Source: Desulfuromonadaceae bacterium UBA2294 | Lineage (GTDB): Bacteria; Desulfobacterota; Desulfuromonadia; Desulfuromonadales; UBA2294 | Assembly (NCBI GenBank): GCA_002345625.1 | Contig: DDWE01000081.1 | Span: 1-12,289, forward strand | Length of the DNA: 12,289 nucleotides | Direction: 5' to 3' | In this document: piece by piece, positions 1 through 10,079 of the stretch | Position numbering within the stretch: position 1 is the stretch's first letter | Layout: the number at the start of each line of letters is the position of its first letter | Made by a program: the position numbers and the translations under genes | The notes under the pieces: model-generated | Database searches by the model: none | What the model was told of the DNA's origin: nothing | Seen by the model: the letters and a program-made list of their open reading frames with translations, nothing else

Positions 1-1
1 C

Positions 2-187
2 CGCGAGTGGACTCCTATGCGCTCATGGCGCGAGCATCTCGGCTTAACCCAAGCAGAGGTTGCCGTCCGTGCAGGAATCTCCCAAGCGGCCTATGCCCAG
101 ATGGAGACCGTCGAACGACCACGGCTGGCAACCATCAAAAAAATCGCGCACGCACTGGGGATTACCCCCGAGCAGCTCAATTTCTAA
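2..187 (+). CDS. XRE-family helix-turn-helix regulator, C-terminal part (5' end off window)
   Basis: Reading from base 2 gives 61 codons ending in TAA at 185-187. The residues LTQAEVAVRAGISQAAYAQME followed by a recognition-side segment and KIAHALGITPEQLNF are the usual five-helix Cro/C1 (XRE) DNA-binding fold, with the conserved LTQ, GIS and ALG-I positions. The protein stops directly after the HTH, as seen in small antitoxins of HigBA/RelE-type modules, where an N-terminal segment precedes a C-terminal HTH. The partner toxin, if there is one, would lie upstream outside the window, so the antitoxin role is inference and the DNA-binding fold is what the sequence shows. The start codon is not in the window. 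The gene converges on secB across a bidirectional terminator. Confidence 0.75.
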   Translation, partial: REWTPMRSWREHLGLTQAEVAVRAGISQAAYAQMETVERPRLATIKKIAHALGITPEQLNF

Positions 188-320
188 TCAGAAGATAGTT
201 CTGTCCCGGTTTGCCTTGGCAGGGCACCCACAATTCCCGACAAGCCTCTTTCTCCAAGCCAGCATCACAATGGGGCAAGCGCTTGCTGGACTTGGTCTAT
301 TTTTCCACGGCGTAAAACAA

Positions 321-350
321 AAAAGGGCAACGGAATACCGTTGCCCTTTT
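321..350. terminator. Bidirectional intrinsic terminator between the XRE gene and secB
   Basis: A perfect stem GGGCAACGG / CCGTTGCCC with a 4-nt AATA loop is flanked by A-runs on the left and T-runs on the right. It therefore reads as a stem plus U-tract on both strands. It lies between two convergent genes, which fits shared termination of the XRE regulator (+) and secB (-). The rest of 188-379 shows no gene. Confidence 0.85.
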
Positions 351-379
351 TCATTTTACTGCAATGAACGCTTCCTCTC

Positions 380-844
380 TCAGGAATCCTTGTCCTTGCG
401 CTGGGAGTTCTCATAGAGGGCGATGAAGTTGATCGGCTCCATCAAGAACGGCATGAAGCCACCGTCCACCGCGGCCTGACAGACGATCTGACGAGTGAAA
501 GGAAAGAGCATCAGCGGGCAGTCGACCGCCAGGACGCGCTCATGGTGCTCCTCGGGTATGTTTTTCATCAGGAAAACCGAGGCATGCTCGATTTCGACGA
601 TAAACATCACTGAATCCTCGTTATTTTTATCCAACACCTTGGCGGTAATGGCGATGGAGACCTCGCTGTGGTCGTCGTCGAGCTTCTGATTCTTCAACTG
701 CAGGTTGAAATCCACTTTGGGGTCCTGATTTCTCGCCAGAAACACTTTGGGGGCATTGGGACTCTCAAAGGAAAAATCCTTGATGTACATCTTCTGCATG
801 CGGAAAATCGGGATTTCCTGCTGTTCGGGGGCCTGGTCTGCCAT
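380..844 (-). CDS. secB: Protein-export chaperone SecB
   Basis: 154 residues, the normal SecB length (about 155 in E. coli). SecB is a cytosolic homotetramer that holds precursor proteins unfolded and hands them to SecA for Sec-dependent export. Family features are visible: the N-terminal strand with YIKDFSFESPNAPKVF (E. coli has YTKDISFEAPNAPHVF), the central region with VEIEHASVF, and the C-terminal CPLMLFPFTRQIV segment followed by GGFMPFLMEPINFIALY. The acidic/charged tail DKDS is typical of the flexible SecA-contacting C-terminus. The start ATG at 842-844 is preceded by AAGGA with a 6-nt gap. It lies 116 bp downstream of uvrA on the same strand, separated by a weak possible terminator. 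Confidence 0.95.
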   Translation of the reverse strand: MADQAPEQQEIPIFRMQKMYIKDFSFESPNAPKVFLARNQDPKVDFNLQLKNQKLDDDHSEVSIAITAKVLDKNNEDSVMFIVEIEHASVFLMKNIPEEHHERVLAVDCPLMLFPFTRQIVCQAAVDGGFMPFLMEPINFIALYENSQRKDKDS

Positions 845-869
845 GGGGTATCCTTGTGGTCTAAGTCAA

Positions 870-900
870 TAAAAACCGGCTTCCTTTACCAGGCCGCCGG
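870..900 (-). terminator. Possible weak intrinsic terminator after uvrA
   Basis: On the minus strand CCGGC (900-896) can pair with GCCGG (880-876), with a possible inner CCT/AGG pairing, followed by a GTTTTTATT tract. The stem is short with a 15-nt outer loop, so it may be a partial terminator between uvrA and secB, or chance. No convincing secB promoter is seen in 845-960. Confidence 0.35.
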
Positions 901-960
901 AAGATTGTTCGTCGGCTGCATGGTAACAGGCGACGGTCTGAAAACACAATCAAAAAACCT

Positions 961-3798
961 TCAATCTCCATTCAGAAACTGCTTCAAAAACATGCCGGTG
1001 TAGGAGCCGGGCTGGAGAGCAATTTCTTCCGGGGTGCCAGTGGCAATCACTTTCCCGCCGCCGCTGCCGCCCTCCGGACCGATGTCGATCACGTAATCGG
1101 CGGTTTTGATCACGTCGAGATTATGCTCGATCACCACCACCGTGTTGCCGCCGTCGACCAGCCGCCCCAACACCCGCAGCAGATGCTGAATATCAGCGGG
1201 ATGGAGGCCAGTGGTCGGCTCGTCAAGAATGTAGAGGGTCTTGCCGGTGGAGCGGCGGCTCAGCTCCTTGGCCAGCTTGACCCGCTGGGCCTCGCCACCG
1301 GACAGGGTCACCGAGGACTGGCCAAGGGAGAGATACCCCAGGCCGACATCGACAATGGTCTGCAGCCGGTTCTGGATCGGCGGCACGTTCTGGAAAAAAT
1401 CCAGGGCCTCCTCCACGGTCATCTGCAGGATTTCGGCAATATTTTTCCCTTTGTAGCGGATATCCAGGGTTTCCTGGTTGTAGCGTTTGCCCAGGCAGCG
1501 CTCGCAGGTCACATAGATATCGGGGAGGAAATGCATGGCAATGCGGATGACGCCGTCGCCCTCGCAGGTCTCGCAGCGCCCGCCCTTGATATTAAAACTG
1601 AACCGGCCGGGCTGGTAGCCGCGCGCCCTTGATTCGGGCAGACGGGCCAACAGTTCCCGGATCGGCGTCATCACTCCGGTGTAGGTGGCGGGGTTGGAGC
1701 GGGGGGTGCGGCCAATCGGGCTCTGATCGATGTCGATCACCTTGTCCAGGTTGTCCAGACCGGCAAGGAGCTGCGGGCCTCTCCCGTACCCTTTGGGGTC
1801 GATGAAATAACGCTCAGCCTCGCGGAACAGGGTCTCGATAACCAGGGAACTCTTGCCCGACCCGGAGACCCCGGTGACGCAGGTCATCGCCCCCAGGGGA
1901 AAACGGACCGAAAGCTGTTGCAGATTGTTGACGCAGGCGCCGCGCACCTCAAGGCCATGGGCCGCTCCCGGACGGATGGGACGACGCTGTTCCGGCACTT
2001 CAATCTTGAGGCGGCCGGAGAGATAGCCGCCGGTCAGGGAGGCCTCGCAATCGAGCAGACCGGGGACCGGACCGGAATACAAAATCTCGCCGCCATGGAC
2101 ACCTGCGCCCGGACCGATGTCGAGGACATGGTCGGCATTGGCGATGGTGTCCGAATCGTGCTCGACCACAATCACCGTGTTGCCCAGATCGCGGAGGTTG
2201 ATCAACGTCTTGATCAGCTTGTTATTGTCGCGCTGATGCAGACCAATGCTCGGCTCATCAAGGATATAGAGCACTCCAGCCAAACCGGACCCGATCTGCG
2301 ATGCCAGCCGGATGCGCTGGGCCTCGCCCCCGGATAAGGTGCCGGCCTTGCGATCCAGCGACAGATACCCCAGTCCCACGCCCTGGAGAAAGAAAAGCCG
2401 CTCTCGGATCTCTTTGAGGATGGGGCGGGCGATGATTGCTTGCCGCTGATCGAAATCCAGGGTTTCCAATTCCTTGATCAACTCCTCGATCGCCATCCGA
2501 GTGAGCGCTGTGATCGACCACTGGCCGACCCTGACCGCCAGAGCCTCAGGTTTCAGGCGCGCCCCGTGACAGGCGGGACAGCCCTGCTCGTTCATGAACC
2601 CTTCCACTTCCTCGCGCAGGCGAGTGGAACTGGTTTCACGGAAGAGCCGGTTCAGGCGGGGCACGACCCCTTCAAAGGCAATCTGCGATACCAGTTTGCG
2701 CCGCCCCCGGCTGTGAACAAACTCCAGCTTTTCCCGGCCAGTGCCGTGCAGCAGTCCCTTTTTCACCTTGGCGGGCAGCTCGGCAAAAGGCGTGTTCGGA
2801 TCAAAACCATAGTGGCGGGCAAAGGCCTCTATCCACTGGTCGGATAGAGTCGACAGTCGCCTCCGGGTCCAGGGCACGATGGCGCCTTCCAGCAGGGAGA
2901 GCGATTCGTCGGGGACGATCAGGTGCTCGTCGATGAACTGATTGACGCCCAGACCGCTGCAGGAAGGGCAGGCACCCTGGGGATTATTAAAGGAAAACAG
3001 CTGGGTAGAGAGTTCGGGCACGGAGATGCCGCACTGGTGGCAGGCAGCGGATTCACTGAACAGCACCTCCTCGCCGATGTCCGGAAAGACAGCCAGCATG
3101 GTCCCGGAACCAAGGGCCACGGCGGTACTGATCGATTCGTCCAGACGCCTGCGAATCGATGATTTGATAACCAAGCGATCCACCACCGCCTCGATATAGT
3201 GGTGTTTATTCTTATCGAGCACGATCTCCTCACTGAGCTGGCGAACCTCACCGTCCACCCGTACCCGAACAAAACCCTCCTTGCGCAGCCGCTGAAAAAC
3301 CTGCTCGTGCTGCCCCTTTTTCTGGGTGACCAGGGGTGCTAGGAGGATGACCCTTTCCCCCTCCTGTCGGCCGAGCAACGTCTCCAGCATGTCGTGCACC
3401 GACTGCGACCGAATCGGCTGGTCGCACTGCGGGCAATAGGGCTGACCGGCCCTGGCAAAAAGCAATCGAAGGTGGTCATAGATCTCGGTGACCGTCCCCA
3501 CAGTCGAGCGCGGATTCCGGCTGGTGGTCTTCTGCTCGATGGAAACGGCCGGCGAAAGCCCTTCCAGCAGATCGACGTCGGGCTTGTTCATCTGGCCGAG
3601 GAACTGCCGGGCATAGGTGGAGAGCGATTCCACATATCGACGCTGGCCTTCGGCGTAAAGGGTGTCGAAGGCCAGCGTCGACTTGCCGGAACCGGACAGA
3701 CCGGTGAACACGATCAGCTTGTTACGGGGCAGGTCAACGGAAATATTTTTCAAGTTATGCATGCGCGCCCCACGGATGCGCAGATATTGCGGTTCCAT
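961..3798 (-). CDS. uvrA: Excinuclease ABC subunit A (UvrA)
   Basis: 945 residues, close to the family norm (E. coli 940). UvrA is the damage-sensing dimeric ATPase that loads UvrB in nucleotide excision repair. Both ABC ATPase modules are complete. Module I has Walker A GLSGSGKS at 33-40, signature LSGGEAQ at 488-494 and Walker B YILDEP at 511-516. Module II has Walker A GVSGSGKS at 643-650, signature LSGGEAQ at 832-838 and Walker B YILDEP at 856-861. Zinc-binding CxxC pairs occur at 122/125, 253/256, 277/280, 407/410, 742/745 and 765/768, enough for the three zinc modules known in UvrA. The chosen ATG gives the family's usual beginning (about 23 residues to the first nucleotide-binding strand). 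A short AAGG lies only 3 nt upstream, so the ribosome binding site is tight. No obvious LexA-type operator was recognised upstream. Confidence 0.97.
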   Translation of the reverse strand: MEPQYLRIRGARMHNLKNISVDLPRNKLIVFTGLSGSGKSTLAFDTLYAEGQRRYVESLSTYARQFLGQMNKPDVDLLEGLSPAVSIEQKTTSRNPRSTVGTVTEIYDHLRLLFARAGQPYCPQCDQPIRSQSVHDMLETLLGRQEGERVILLAPLVTQKKGQHEQVFQRLRKEGFVRVRVDGEVRQLSEEIVLDKNKHHYIEAVVDRLVIKSSIRRRLDESISTAVALGSGTMLAVFPDIGEEVLFSESAACHQCGISVPELSTQLFSFNNPQGACPSCSGLGVNQFIDEHLIVPDESLSLLEGAIVPWTRRRLSTLSDQWIEAFARHYGFDPNTPFAELPAKVKKGLLHGTGREKLEFVHSRGRRKLVSQIAFEGVVPRLNRLFRETSSTRLREEVEGFMNEQGCPACHGARLKPEALAVRVGQWSITALTRMAIEELIKELETLDFDQRQAIIARPILKEIRERLFFLQGVGLGYLSLDRKAGTLSGGEAQRIRLASQIGSGLAGVLYILDEPSIGLHQRDNNKLIKTLINLRDLGNTVIVVEHDSDTIANADHVLDIGPGAGVHGGEILYSGPVPGLLDCEASLTGGYLSGRLKIEVPEQRRPIRPGAAHGLEVRGACVNNLQQLSVRFPLGAMTCVTGVSGSGKSSLVIETLFREAERYFIDPKGYGRGPQLLAGLDNLDKVIDIDQSPIGRTPRSNPATYTGVMTPIRELLARLPESRARGYQPGRFSFNIKGGRCETCEGDGVIRIAMHFLPDIYVTCERCLGKRYNQETLDIRYKGKNIAEILQMTVEEALDFFQNVPPIQNRLQTIVDVGLGYLSLGQSSVTLSGGEAQRVKLAKELSRRSTGKTLYILDEPTTGLHPADIQHLLRVLGRLVDGGNTVVVIEHNLDVIKTADYVIDIGPEGGSGGGKVIATGTPEEIALQPGSYTGMFLKQFLNGD

Positions 3799-3895
3799 AT
3801 ACCTTACTCTGGAAAAAAACGGGCCTGGAGACCGGCAGCTGACAGAGAGTCAACCAGCAGAACTTTCGGCGGCTTGATGGGACCTGACAATTTCG

Positions 3896-3924
3896 TTTAC
3901 CCTGGCCCCGTCCTATGGTAGATT
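3896..3924 (+). promoter_or_regulatory. Candidate sigma70-type promoter for glyQ
   Basis: TTTACC at 3896-3901 and TAGATT at 3919-3924 each match 4 of 6 consensus bases, with a 17-bp spacer, and lie 54 bp ahead of the glyQ start. This is the best hexamer pair seen in the divergent uvrA-glyQ region (3799-3978). It is a pattern match only. A minus-strand promoter for uvrA is presumed in the same region but none was convincing. Confidence 0.35.
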
Positions 3925-3978
3925 GCCGCATACTTGTAGCCATGATCCTTTAACAATCAATACTGTAAAGATTTCGCC

Positions 3979-4848
3979 ATGTATTTTCAGGATATCATCG
4001 CCACCTTGAATAGTTATTGGGCCTCCGCAGGCTGCGTTGTCATGCAGCCCTATGATATGGAAGTCGGCGCCGGCACCTTTCATCCCGCCACCCTGCTCAG
4101 GGCACTGGGACCCGAACCCTGGAAGGCCGCCTATGTCCAACCCTCCCGTCGCCCGACCGACGGTCGCTACGGCGAAAATCCCAACCGCTTGCAGCATTAC
4201 TATCAGTATCAAGTGGTGATCAAGCCTTCGCCCAAGGATGTGCAGGCCATGTACCTGGAGAGCCTGGAGAAATTCGGGCTCAACTTGCTGGAGCACGATA
4301 TCCGTTTTGTCGAGGACGACTGGGAATCACCGACCCTGGGGGCTTGGGGCCTGGGCTGGGAGGTCTGGCTCGACGGCATGGAAATCACCCAGTTCACCTA
4401 TTTTCAGCAGGCCGGTTCCATCGATCTCAAGCCAATCACCGCGGAAATCACCTATGGCCTCGAACGGATCGCCATGTACCTGCAGAAGGTAGATTCGGTC
4501 TACGATATTGCTTGGAACAAGGAGGTGACCTACGGGGAGATCTTCCACCAGGCGGAAAAGGAATTTTCCGCTTTCAATTTCGAGGAAGCCAATATCGCCG
4601 ATCTGACCGCGGCCTTTGACAACTATGAGCGGGAAGCCCTGAAGCTGGTTGAAAAAAATCTGATTCTGCCGGGCTACGACTATTGCCTCAAGTGCTCCCA
4701 CACCTTCAACCTGCTCGACGCCCGTGGCGCCATCTCGGTGACTGAGCGCGCTCACTATATCGGTCGCGTCCGCAATCTGGCGCGGATGTGTGCCGAAGGC
4801 TACGTCGCCCAGCGTGAAAAGATGGGGTATCCGCTGCTGAAAAAGTAG
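3979..4848 (+). CDS. glyQ: Glycyl-tRNA synthetase alpha subunit
   Basis: 289 residues. The alpha subunit of the bacterial alpha2-beta2 glycyl-tRNA synthetase is a class II catalytic core that activates glycine with ATP and charges tRNA-Gly in the cytosol. Highly conserved stretches are visible: the N-terminal MYFQDIIATLNSYWASAGC, YDMEVGAGTFHPATLLRALGP (about 25-45), the YVQPSRRPTDGRYGENPNR motif-2-like segment (52-70) with the ATP-contacting arginines, EDDWESPTLGAWGLGWEVW (112-130), and the motif-3-like TAEITYGLERIAMYLQ (154-169). Only a weak AAAGA precedes the ATG. The beta subunit gene glyS follows on the same strand, separated by 189 bp that contain a palindromic repeat. Confidence 0.97.
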   Translation: MYFQDIIATLNSYWASAGCVVMQPYDMEVGAGTFHPATLLRALGPEPWKAAYVQPSRRPTDGRYGENPNRLQHYYQYQVVIKPSPKDVQAMYLESLEKFGLNLLEHDIRFVEDDWESPTLGAWGLGWEVWLDGMEITQFTYFQQAGSIDLKPITAEITYGLERIAMYLQKVDSVYDIAWNKEVTYGEIFHQAEKEFSAFNFEEANIADLTAAFDNYEREALKLVEKNLILPGYDYCLKCSHTFNLLDARGAISVTERAHYIGRVRNLARMCAEGYVAQREKMGYPLLKK

Positions 4849-4861
4849 GGGCAAACCTTGG

Positions 4862-5012
4862 CCTCACGCAAAGACGCAAAGACGCAAAGTAAAGTCAAAA
4901 GCGTTCAGACTTGTGCTTGGGTGTGTCCAACGGTTTTGTGGACTTGAATAATTCATAATGGTTTAACTTTGCGTCTTTGCGCCTTGAGTGAGCGCAGCGA
5001 ACGGGCGTGAGG
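4862..5012. repeat. 151-bp palindromic repeat element between glyQ and glyS
   Basis: The left arm carries three head-to-tail copies of the 8-mer ACGCAAAG (4866-4873, 4874-4881, 4882-4889). The right arm carries the reverse complement (CTTTGCGT at 4967-4974, then CTTTGCG at 4975-4981). 4875-4890 pairs perfectly with 4966-4981 (16 bp). The outermost CCTCACGC (4862-4869) is exactly complementary to GCGTGAGG (5005-5012). The right arm is interrupted after 4981 by about 22 nt containing GAGTGAGCGCAGCGAACG, so the outer pairing is displaced. The 75-nt spacer can form its own small hairpin (GTCCA 4925-4929 with TGGAC 4939-4943). No open reading frame of note is present. The layout is that of a non-autonomous palindromic intergenic repeat (MITE/REP-like). 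Similar ACGCAAAG-type repeats are, to my recollection, dispersed in many bacterial genomes, but copy number here is unknown. Confidence 0.75.
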
Positions 5013-5037
5013 ACAGCTTTCAATGACGGAGTGTGCA

Positions 5038-7104
5038 ATGGCTAAGGAACTTTTCCTTGAAATAGGTACCGAAGAACTTCCGGCCGGCTTTCAGCCGCGG
5101 GCGATGGCCGACATGGAGCGGTTACTGCGCCAGGAGCTTGAAAATGCCCGGCTGACGTTCGGCGCCATCAAGACCTACTCGACCCCGCGTCGTCTGGCGA
5201 TCGCAGTTGCCGATCTTGAAGAGCAGCAGCCCGACCTGCAGACCCGGGCTCTGGGCCCGGCGCGTTCCGTCGCTTTTGATGCTGAGGGCAATCCGACCAA
5301 GGCCGGGCTCGGTTTCGCCCGTGGTCAGGGGGTGGAGGTCTCGGCCCTGCAGATTATCACGACCGAAAAAGGCGAGTATGTCGGTGTCGACAAGCAAGAG
5401 GCCGGCCGTCCGACCGCCGAGCTGTTGCCGGAGTTGCTGCCGCGCCTGATTGCCGCCATCCCGTTCAAAAAGTCGATGCGCTGGATGGATCTTGACGTCC
5501 GCTTTGCGCGCCCGGTGCATTGGCTGGTCGCCCTTTACGGCGGCGAGGTGGTGCCGTTTACTTTCGGTAACCTCGAAAGCGGCAACCTGTCGCGCGGTCA
5601 CCGCTTCATGGCCCCGGAGTCGATGATCATCAGCGGTTCGGAGAATTACGAGGATCAGTGCGAGCGCCACTATGTCATGCCCGATCCGGCCAAGCGCCGG
5701 GCCCTGATCGAGACCGGTATCCACGACATGGCGGCACAGGTCGGTGGCAGCCTCAACGAGGATGCCGCCCTGCTCGATGAAGTCACCTGTCTGGTTGAGG
5801 ACCCGACGCCACTGGTCGGTAGCATCGAGGCCGAATACCTGCAACTGCCGCGCGAGCTGCTGATCACCACCATGCGCGAGCATCAGCGTTACTTTACGGT
5901 CAAAGATCAGGCCGGCAAGCTGATGCCGCATTTCATCACCGTCTCCAACACCCGTGTGATCGACCCGGCGGTGGTGGTCAAAGGGAACGAGCGCGTGCTG
6001 CGGGCCCGGCTCTCCGACGCCATGTTCTTCTGGACCGAAGATCGCAAGGTCAAGCTCGAAACCCGCCTTGAGGCGCTGAAGAATGTCGTCTATCAGGCCA
6101 AACTCGGCACCAGCCACGCCAAGGTCATGCGCTTTCGCGAGCTGGCAACCGGCCTCGCCGCCCAGATCGAGCCGAAGGCGAAGCTGCAGACCGATCGGGC
6201 CGCCCTGCTGTGCAAGTGCGATCTTGAAACCGGTATGGTCTACGAGTTCCCTGAACTGCAGGGGGTGATGGGGCGCGAGTATGCACGCCTGGAAGGCGAA
6301 GACGAGCGCGTCGCCGTCGCCATCTTCGAACATTACCTGCCGGTAGAGGCCGGTGGCCAACTGCCGAGTGATAACGTCGGCGCCTTTATCTCCATCGCCG
6401 ACAAGATCGACACCCTCTGCGGCTGCTTCGGCGTCGGCCTGATCCCGACCGGCTCCGCCGACCCTTATGCCCTGCGCCGCAGCGCCATCGGTATTCTCAA
6501 CATCATTCTTGAGCGCGGCTTTCGTATCGCCCTGCCGGAGCTGGTCGATGCCAGCCTCACCCTGCTGCGCGACAAGCTGACCCGGCCGCAGGCCGAGGTG
6601 CGGGCCGAGGTGATCGAGTTCATCCGTCTGCGTCTGGTCAACATGCTCGCCGCCCAGGGGCACGCCGCCGATCTGGTCGATGCCGTGCTCTGCGCCTCCT
6701 TCTCCGATCCGCACGACGCCCTCGCCCGCATCAAGGCGCTGGCCCAGCTCAAGGAGCAAGGGGAGTTCGAACCGCTGGCCACCGCCTTCAAGCGCGTCGC
6801 CAACATTATCAAGGGGGGTGTGGACCAGCCGGTCGACAAGGAGCTGTTCGAAGGGCCGTATGAGGATGCCCTTTATAATGCCCTGCAACAGGTCGGAGGC
6901 AAGGCGAACGATTTTATTCGCCAGTGCGACTACATCAGCGCCCTGCAGACCATCACCCCGCTGCGCGATTACGTCGACGCCTTTTTTAACGGCGTCATGG
7001 TTATGGCCGAGGACGAAAAGATCCGTCGCAATCGCCTCGCGCTGCTGACCAGCGTCGCCCGACTGTTTGAAAAGATTGCCGATTTTACCCGGATTGCTGA
7101 TTGA
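5038..7104 (+). CDS. glyS: Glycyl-tRNA synthetase beta subunit
   Basis: 688 residues from the chosen start, the usual beta-subunit size. GlyS provides tRNA recognition for the alpha2-beta2 enzyme and partners GlyQ. Recognisable parts are the N-terminal MAKELFLEIGTEELPAG (family hallmark), KKSMRWMDLDVRFARPVHWLVAL at about 145-167, TMREHQRYFTV near 278, the HD-like core FISIADKIDTLCGCFGVG then PTGSADPYALRR (about 450-482), and a C-terminal DALR-type anticodon-binding helical domain (about 585-685). ATG 5038 is preferred over the in-frame ATG 5023 because it gives the family N-terminus and has GGAG at 5028-5031 with a 6-nt gap. The alternative would add only MTECA and place the start upstream of this Shine-Dalgarno. 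An intrinsic terminator follows directly. Confidence 0.96.
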   Translation: MAKELFLEIGTEELPAGFQPRAMADMERLLRQELENARLTFGAIKTYSTPRRLAIAVADLEEQQPDLQTRALGPARSVAFDAEGNPTKAGLGFARGQGVEVSALQIITTEKGEYVGVDKQEAGRPTAELLPELLPRLIAAIPFKKSMRWMDLDVRFARPVHWLVALYGGEVVPFTFGNLESGNLSRGHRFMAPESMIISGSENYEDQCERHYVMPDPAKRRALIETGIHDMAAQVGGSLNEDAALLDEVTCLVEDPTPLVGSIEAEYLQLPRELLITTMREHQRYFTVKDQAGKLMPHFITVSNTRVIDPAVVVKGNERVLRARLSDAMFFWTEDRKVKLETRLEALKNVVYQAKLGTSHAKVMRFRELATGLAAQIEPKAKLQTDRAALLCKCDLETGMVYEFPELQGVMGREYARLEGEDERVAVAIFEHYLPVEAGGQLPSDNVGAFISIADKIDTLCGCFGVGLIPTGSADPYALRRSAIGILNIILERGFRIALPELVDASLTLLRDKLTRPQAEVRAEVIEFIRLRLVNMLAAQGHAADLVDAVLCASFSDPHDALARIKALAQLKEQGEFEPLATAFKRVANIIKGGVDQPVDKELFEGPYEDALYNALQQVGGKANDFIRQCDYISALQTITPLRDYVDAFFNGVMVMAEDEKIRRNRLALLTSVARLFEKIADFTRIAD

Positions 7105-7111
7105 TGTGCAT

Positions 7112-7139
7112 GCGGTGACGCGTGTCGCCGCTTTTTTTT
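7112..7139 (+). terminator. Intrinsic terminator downstream of glyS
   Basis: An 8-bp stem GCGGTGAC (7112-7119) / GTCGCCGC (7124-7131), with one T-G wobble and a 4-nt GCGT loop, is followed immediately by eight T residues. It begins 8 nt after the glyS stop codon and separates the glyQ-glyS unit from ppdK. Confidence 0.85.
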
Positions 7140-7157
7140 CAGTGTAGAGGAAGGAGC

Positions 7158-7193
7158 CATTCGTCGTGGTTCCGTAACGAATGAGTTAAGGAG
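7158..7193 (+). promoter_or_regulatory. ppdK leader: small hairpin and strong Shine-Dalgarno
   Basis: CATTCGT (7158-7164) and ACGAATG (7177-7183) form a perfect 7-bp stem with a 12-nt loop. It is followed by AAGGAG (7188-7193), 9 nt before the ppdK ATG at 7203. No clear -35/-10 pair is visible between the glyS terminator and this hairpin. The promoter may therefore lie inside the end of glyS, or expression may come from readthrough. Whether the hairpin regulates translation is not known. Confidence 0.4.
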
Positions 7194-7202
7194 AAGACAA
7201 AA

Positions 7203-9869
<2,667 letters not shown>

Positions 9870-9899
9870 ACAGAATACGTAATCATTTTGCATGGAACA

Positions 9900-9935
9900 G
9901 CAACGGCCCCCGGATTTTTTCGGGGGCCGTTGCTT
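9900..9935 (+). terminator. Strong GC-rich hairpin terminator after ppdK
   Basis: A perfect 13-bp stem GCAACGGCCCCCG (9900-9912) / CGGGGGCCGTTGC (9921-9933) has an 8-nt loop (GATTTTTT). The trailing T-tract is weak (TTGTG), but stem strength and position 30 bp after the ppdK stop make termination the likely role. Bases 9936-10020 show nothing else recognisable. Confidence 0.8.
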
Positions 9936-10020
9936 GTGCGCAAGTACCGTAAAGGCGTGACTGCCAACGGATGACAGGGTGCCTATTTTACTGATTCTGG
10001 ACGTTCGTGTCGCGGCCATG

Positions 10021-10049
10021 TTGCGCTGGTTTGTGAATCACGCTATAGT
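10021..10049 (+). promoter_or_regulatory. Candidate promoter of the toxin-antitoxin operon
   Basis: TATAGT at 10044-10049 matches 5 of 6 bases of the -10 consensus. TTGCGC at 10021-10026 is a weak -35 (3 of 6) at exactly 17 bp spacing. It lies about 30 bp ahead of the antitoxin start and overlaps two short palindromes listed separately. Confidence 0.5.
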
Positions 10050-10056
10050 GCAGCAC
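10033..10056. promoter_or_regulatory. Twin palindromes, putative antitoxin operator
   Basis: GTGAATCAC (10033-10041) and GTGCAGCAC (10048-10056) are both perfect 4-1-4 palindromes of the form GTGNANCAC. Their centres are 15 bp apart; the first lies in the promoter spacer and the second overlaps the -10 element. Type II antitoxins with ribbon-helix-helix domains typically repress their own promoter through repeated short sites. That this antitoxin binds here is inference. Confidence 0.45.
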
Positions 10057-10079
10057 AAATGCAACGCAAGGAGGCCACT

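Noticed and set aside
60..416. Plus-strand open frame of 118 codons overlapping the XRE gene end, the terminator and the secB end
   Set aside because: It crosses the bidirectional terminator, overlaps two supported genes out of frame and resembles no protein family.
3799..3978. LexA/SOS operator upstream of uvrA
   Set aside because: Neither the CTGT-N8-ACAG form nor the GGTT-type form I recall for Geobacter relatives is present in the divergent region; CTGACAGAG/GGTTGAC fragments are too incomplete.
4344..4619. Plus-strand open frame inside glyQ in another frame
   Set aside because: glyQ is intact in its own frame with all conserved motifs, so there is no frameshift and this is an out-of-frame shadow.
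4866..4889. Possible start of a CRISPR-like array in the tandem ACGCAAAG units
   Set aside because: The units are 8 bp with no spacers between them and are mirrored by inverted copies, which fits a palindromic repeat and not CRISPR.
5122..6888. Long open frame (588 codons) on the minus strand across glyS
   Set aside because: It is antisense to a clear family member, has low-complexity Gly/Asp/Leu/Gln-rich composition with no recognisable motif, and arises from the GC-biased third positions of glyS codons.
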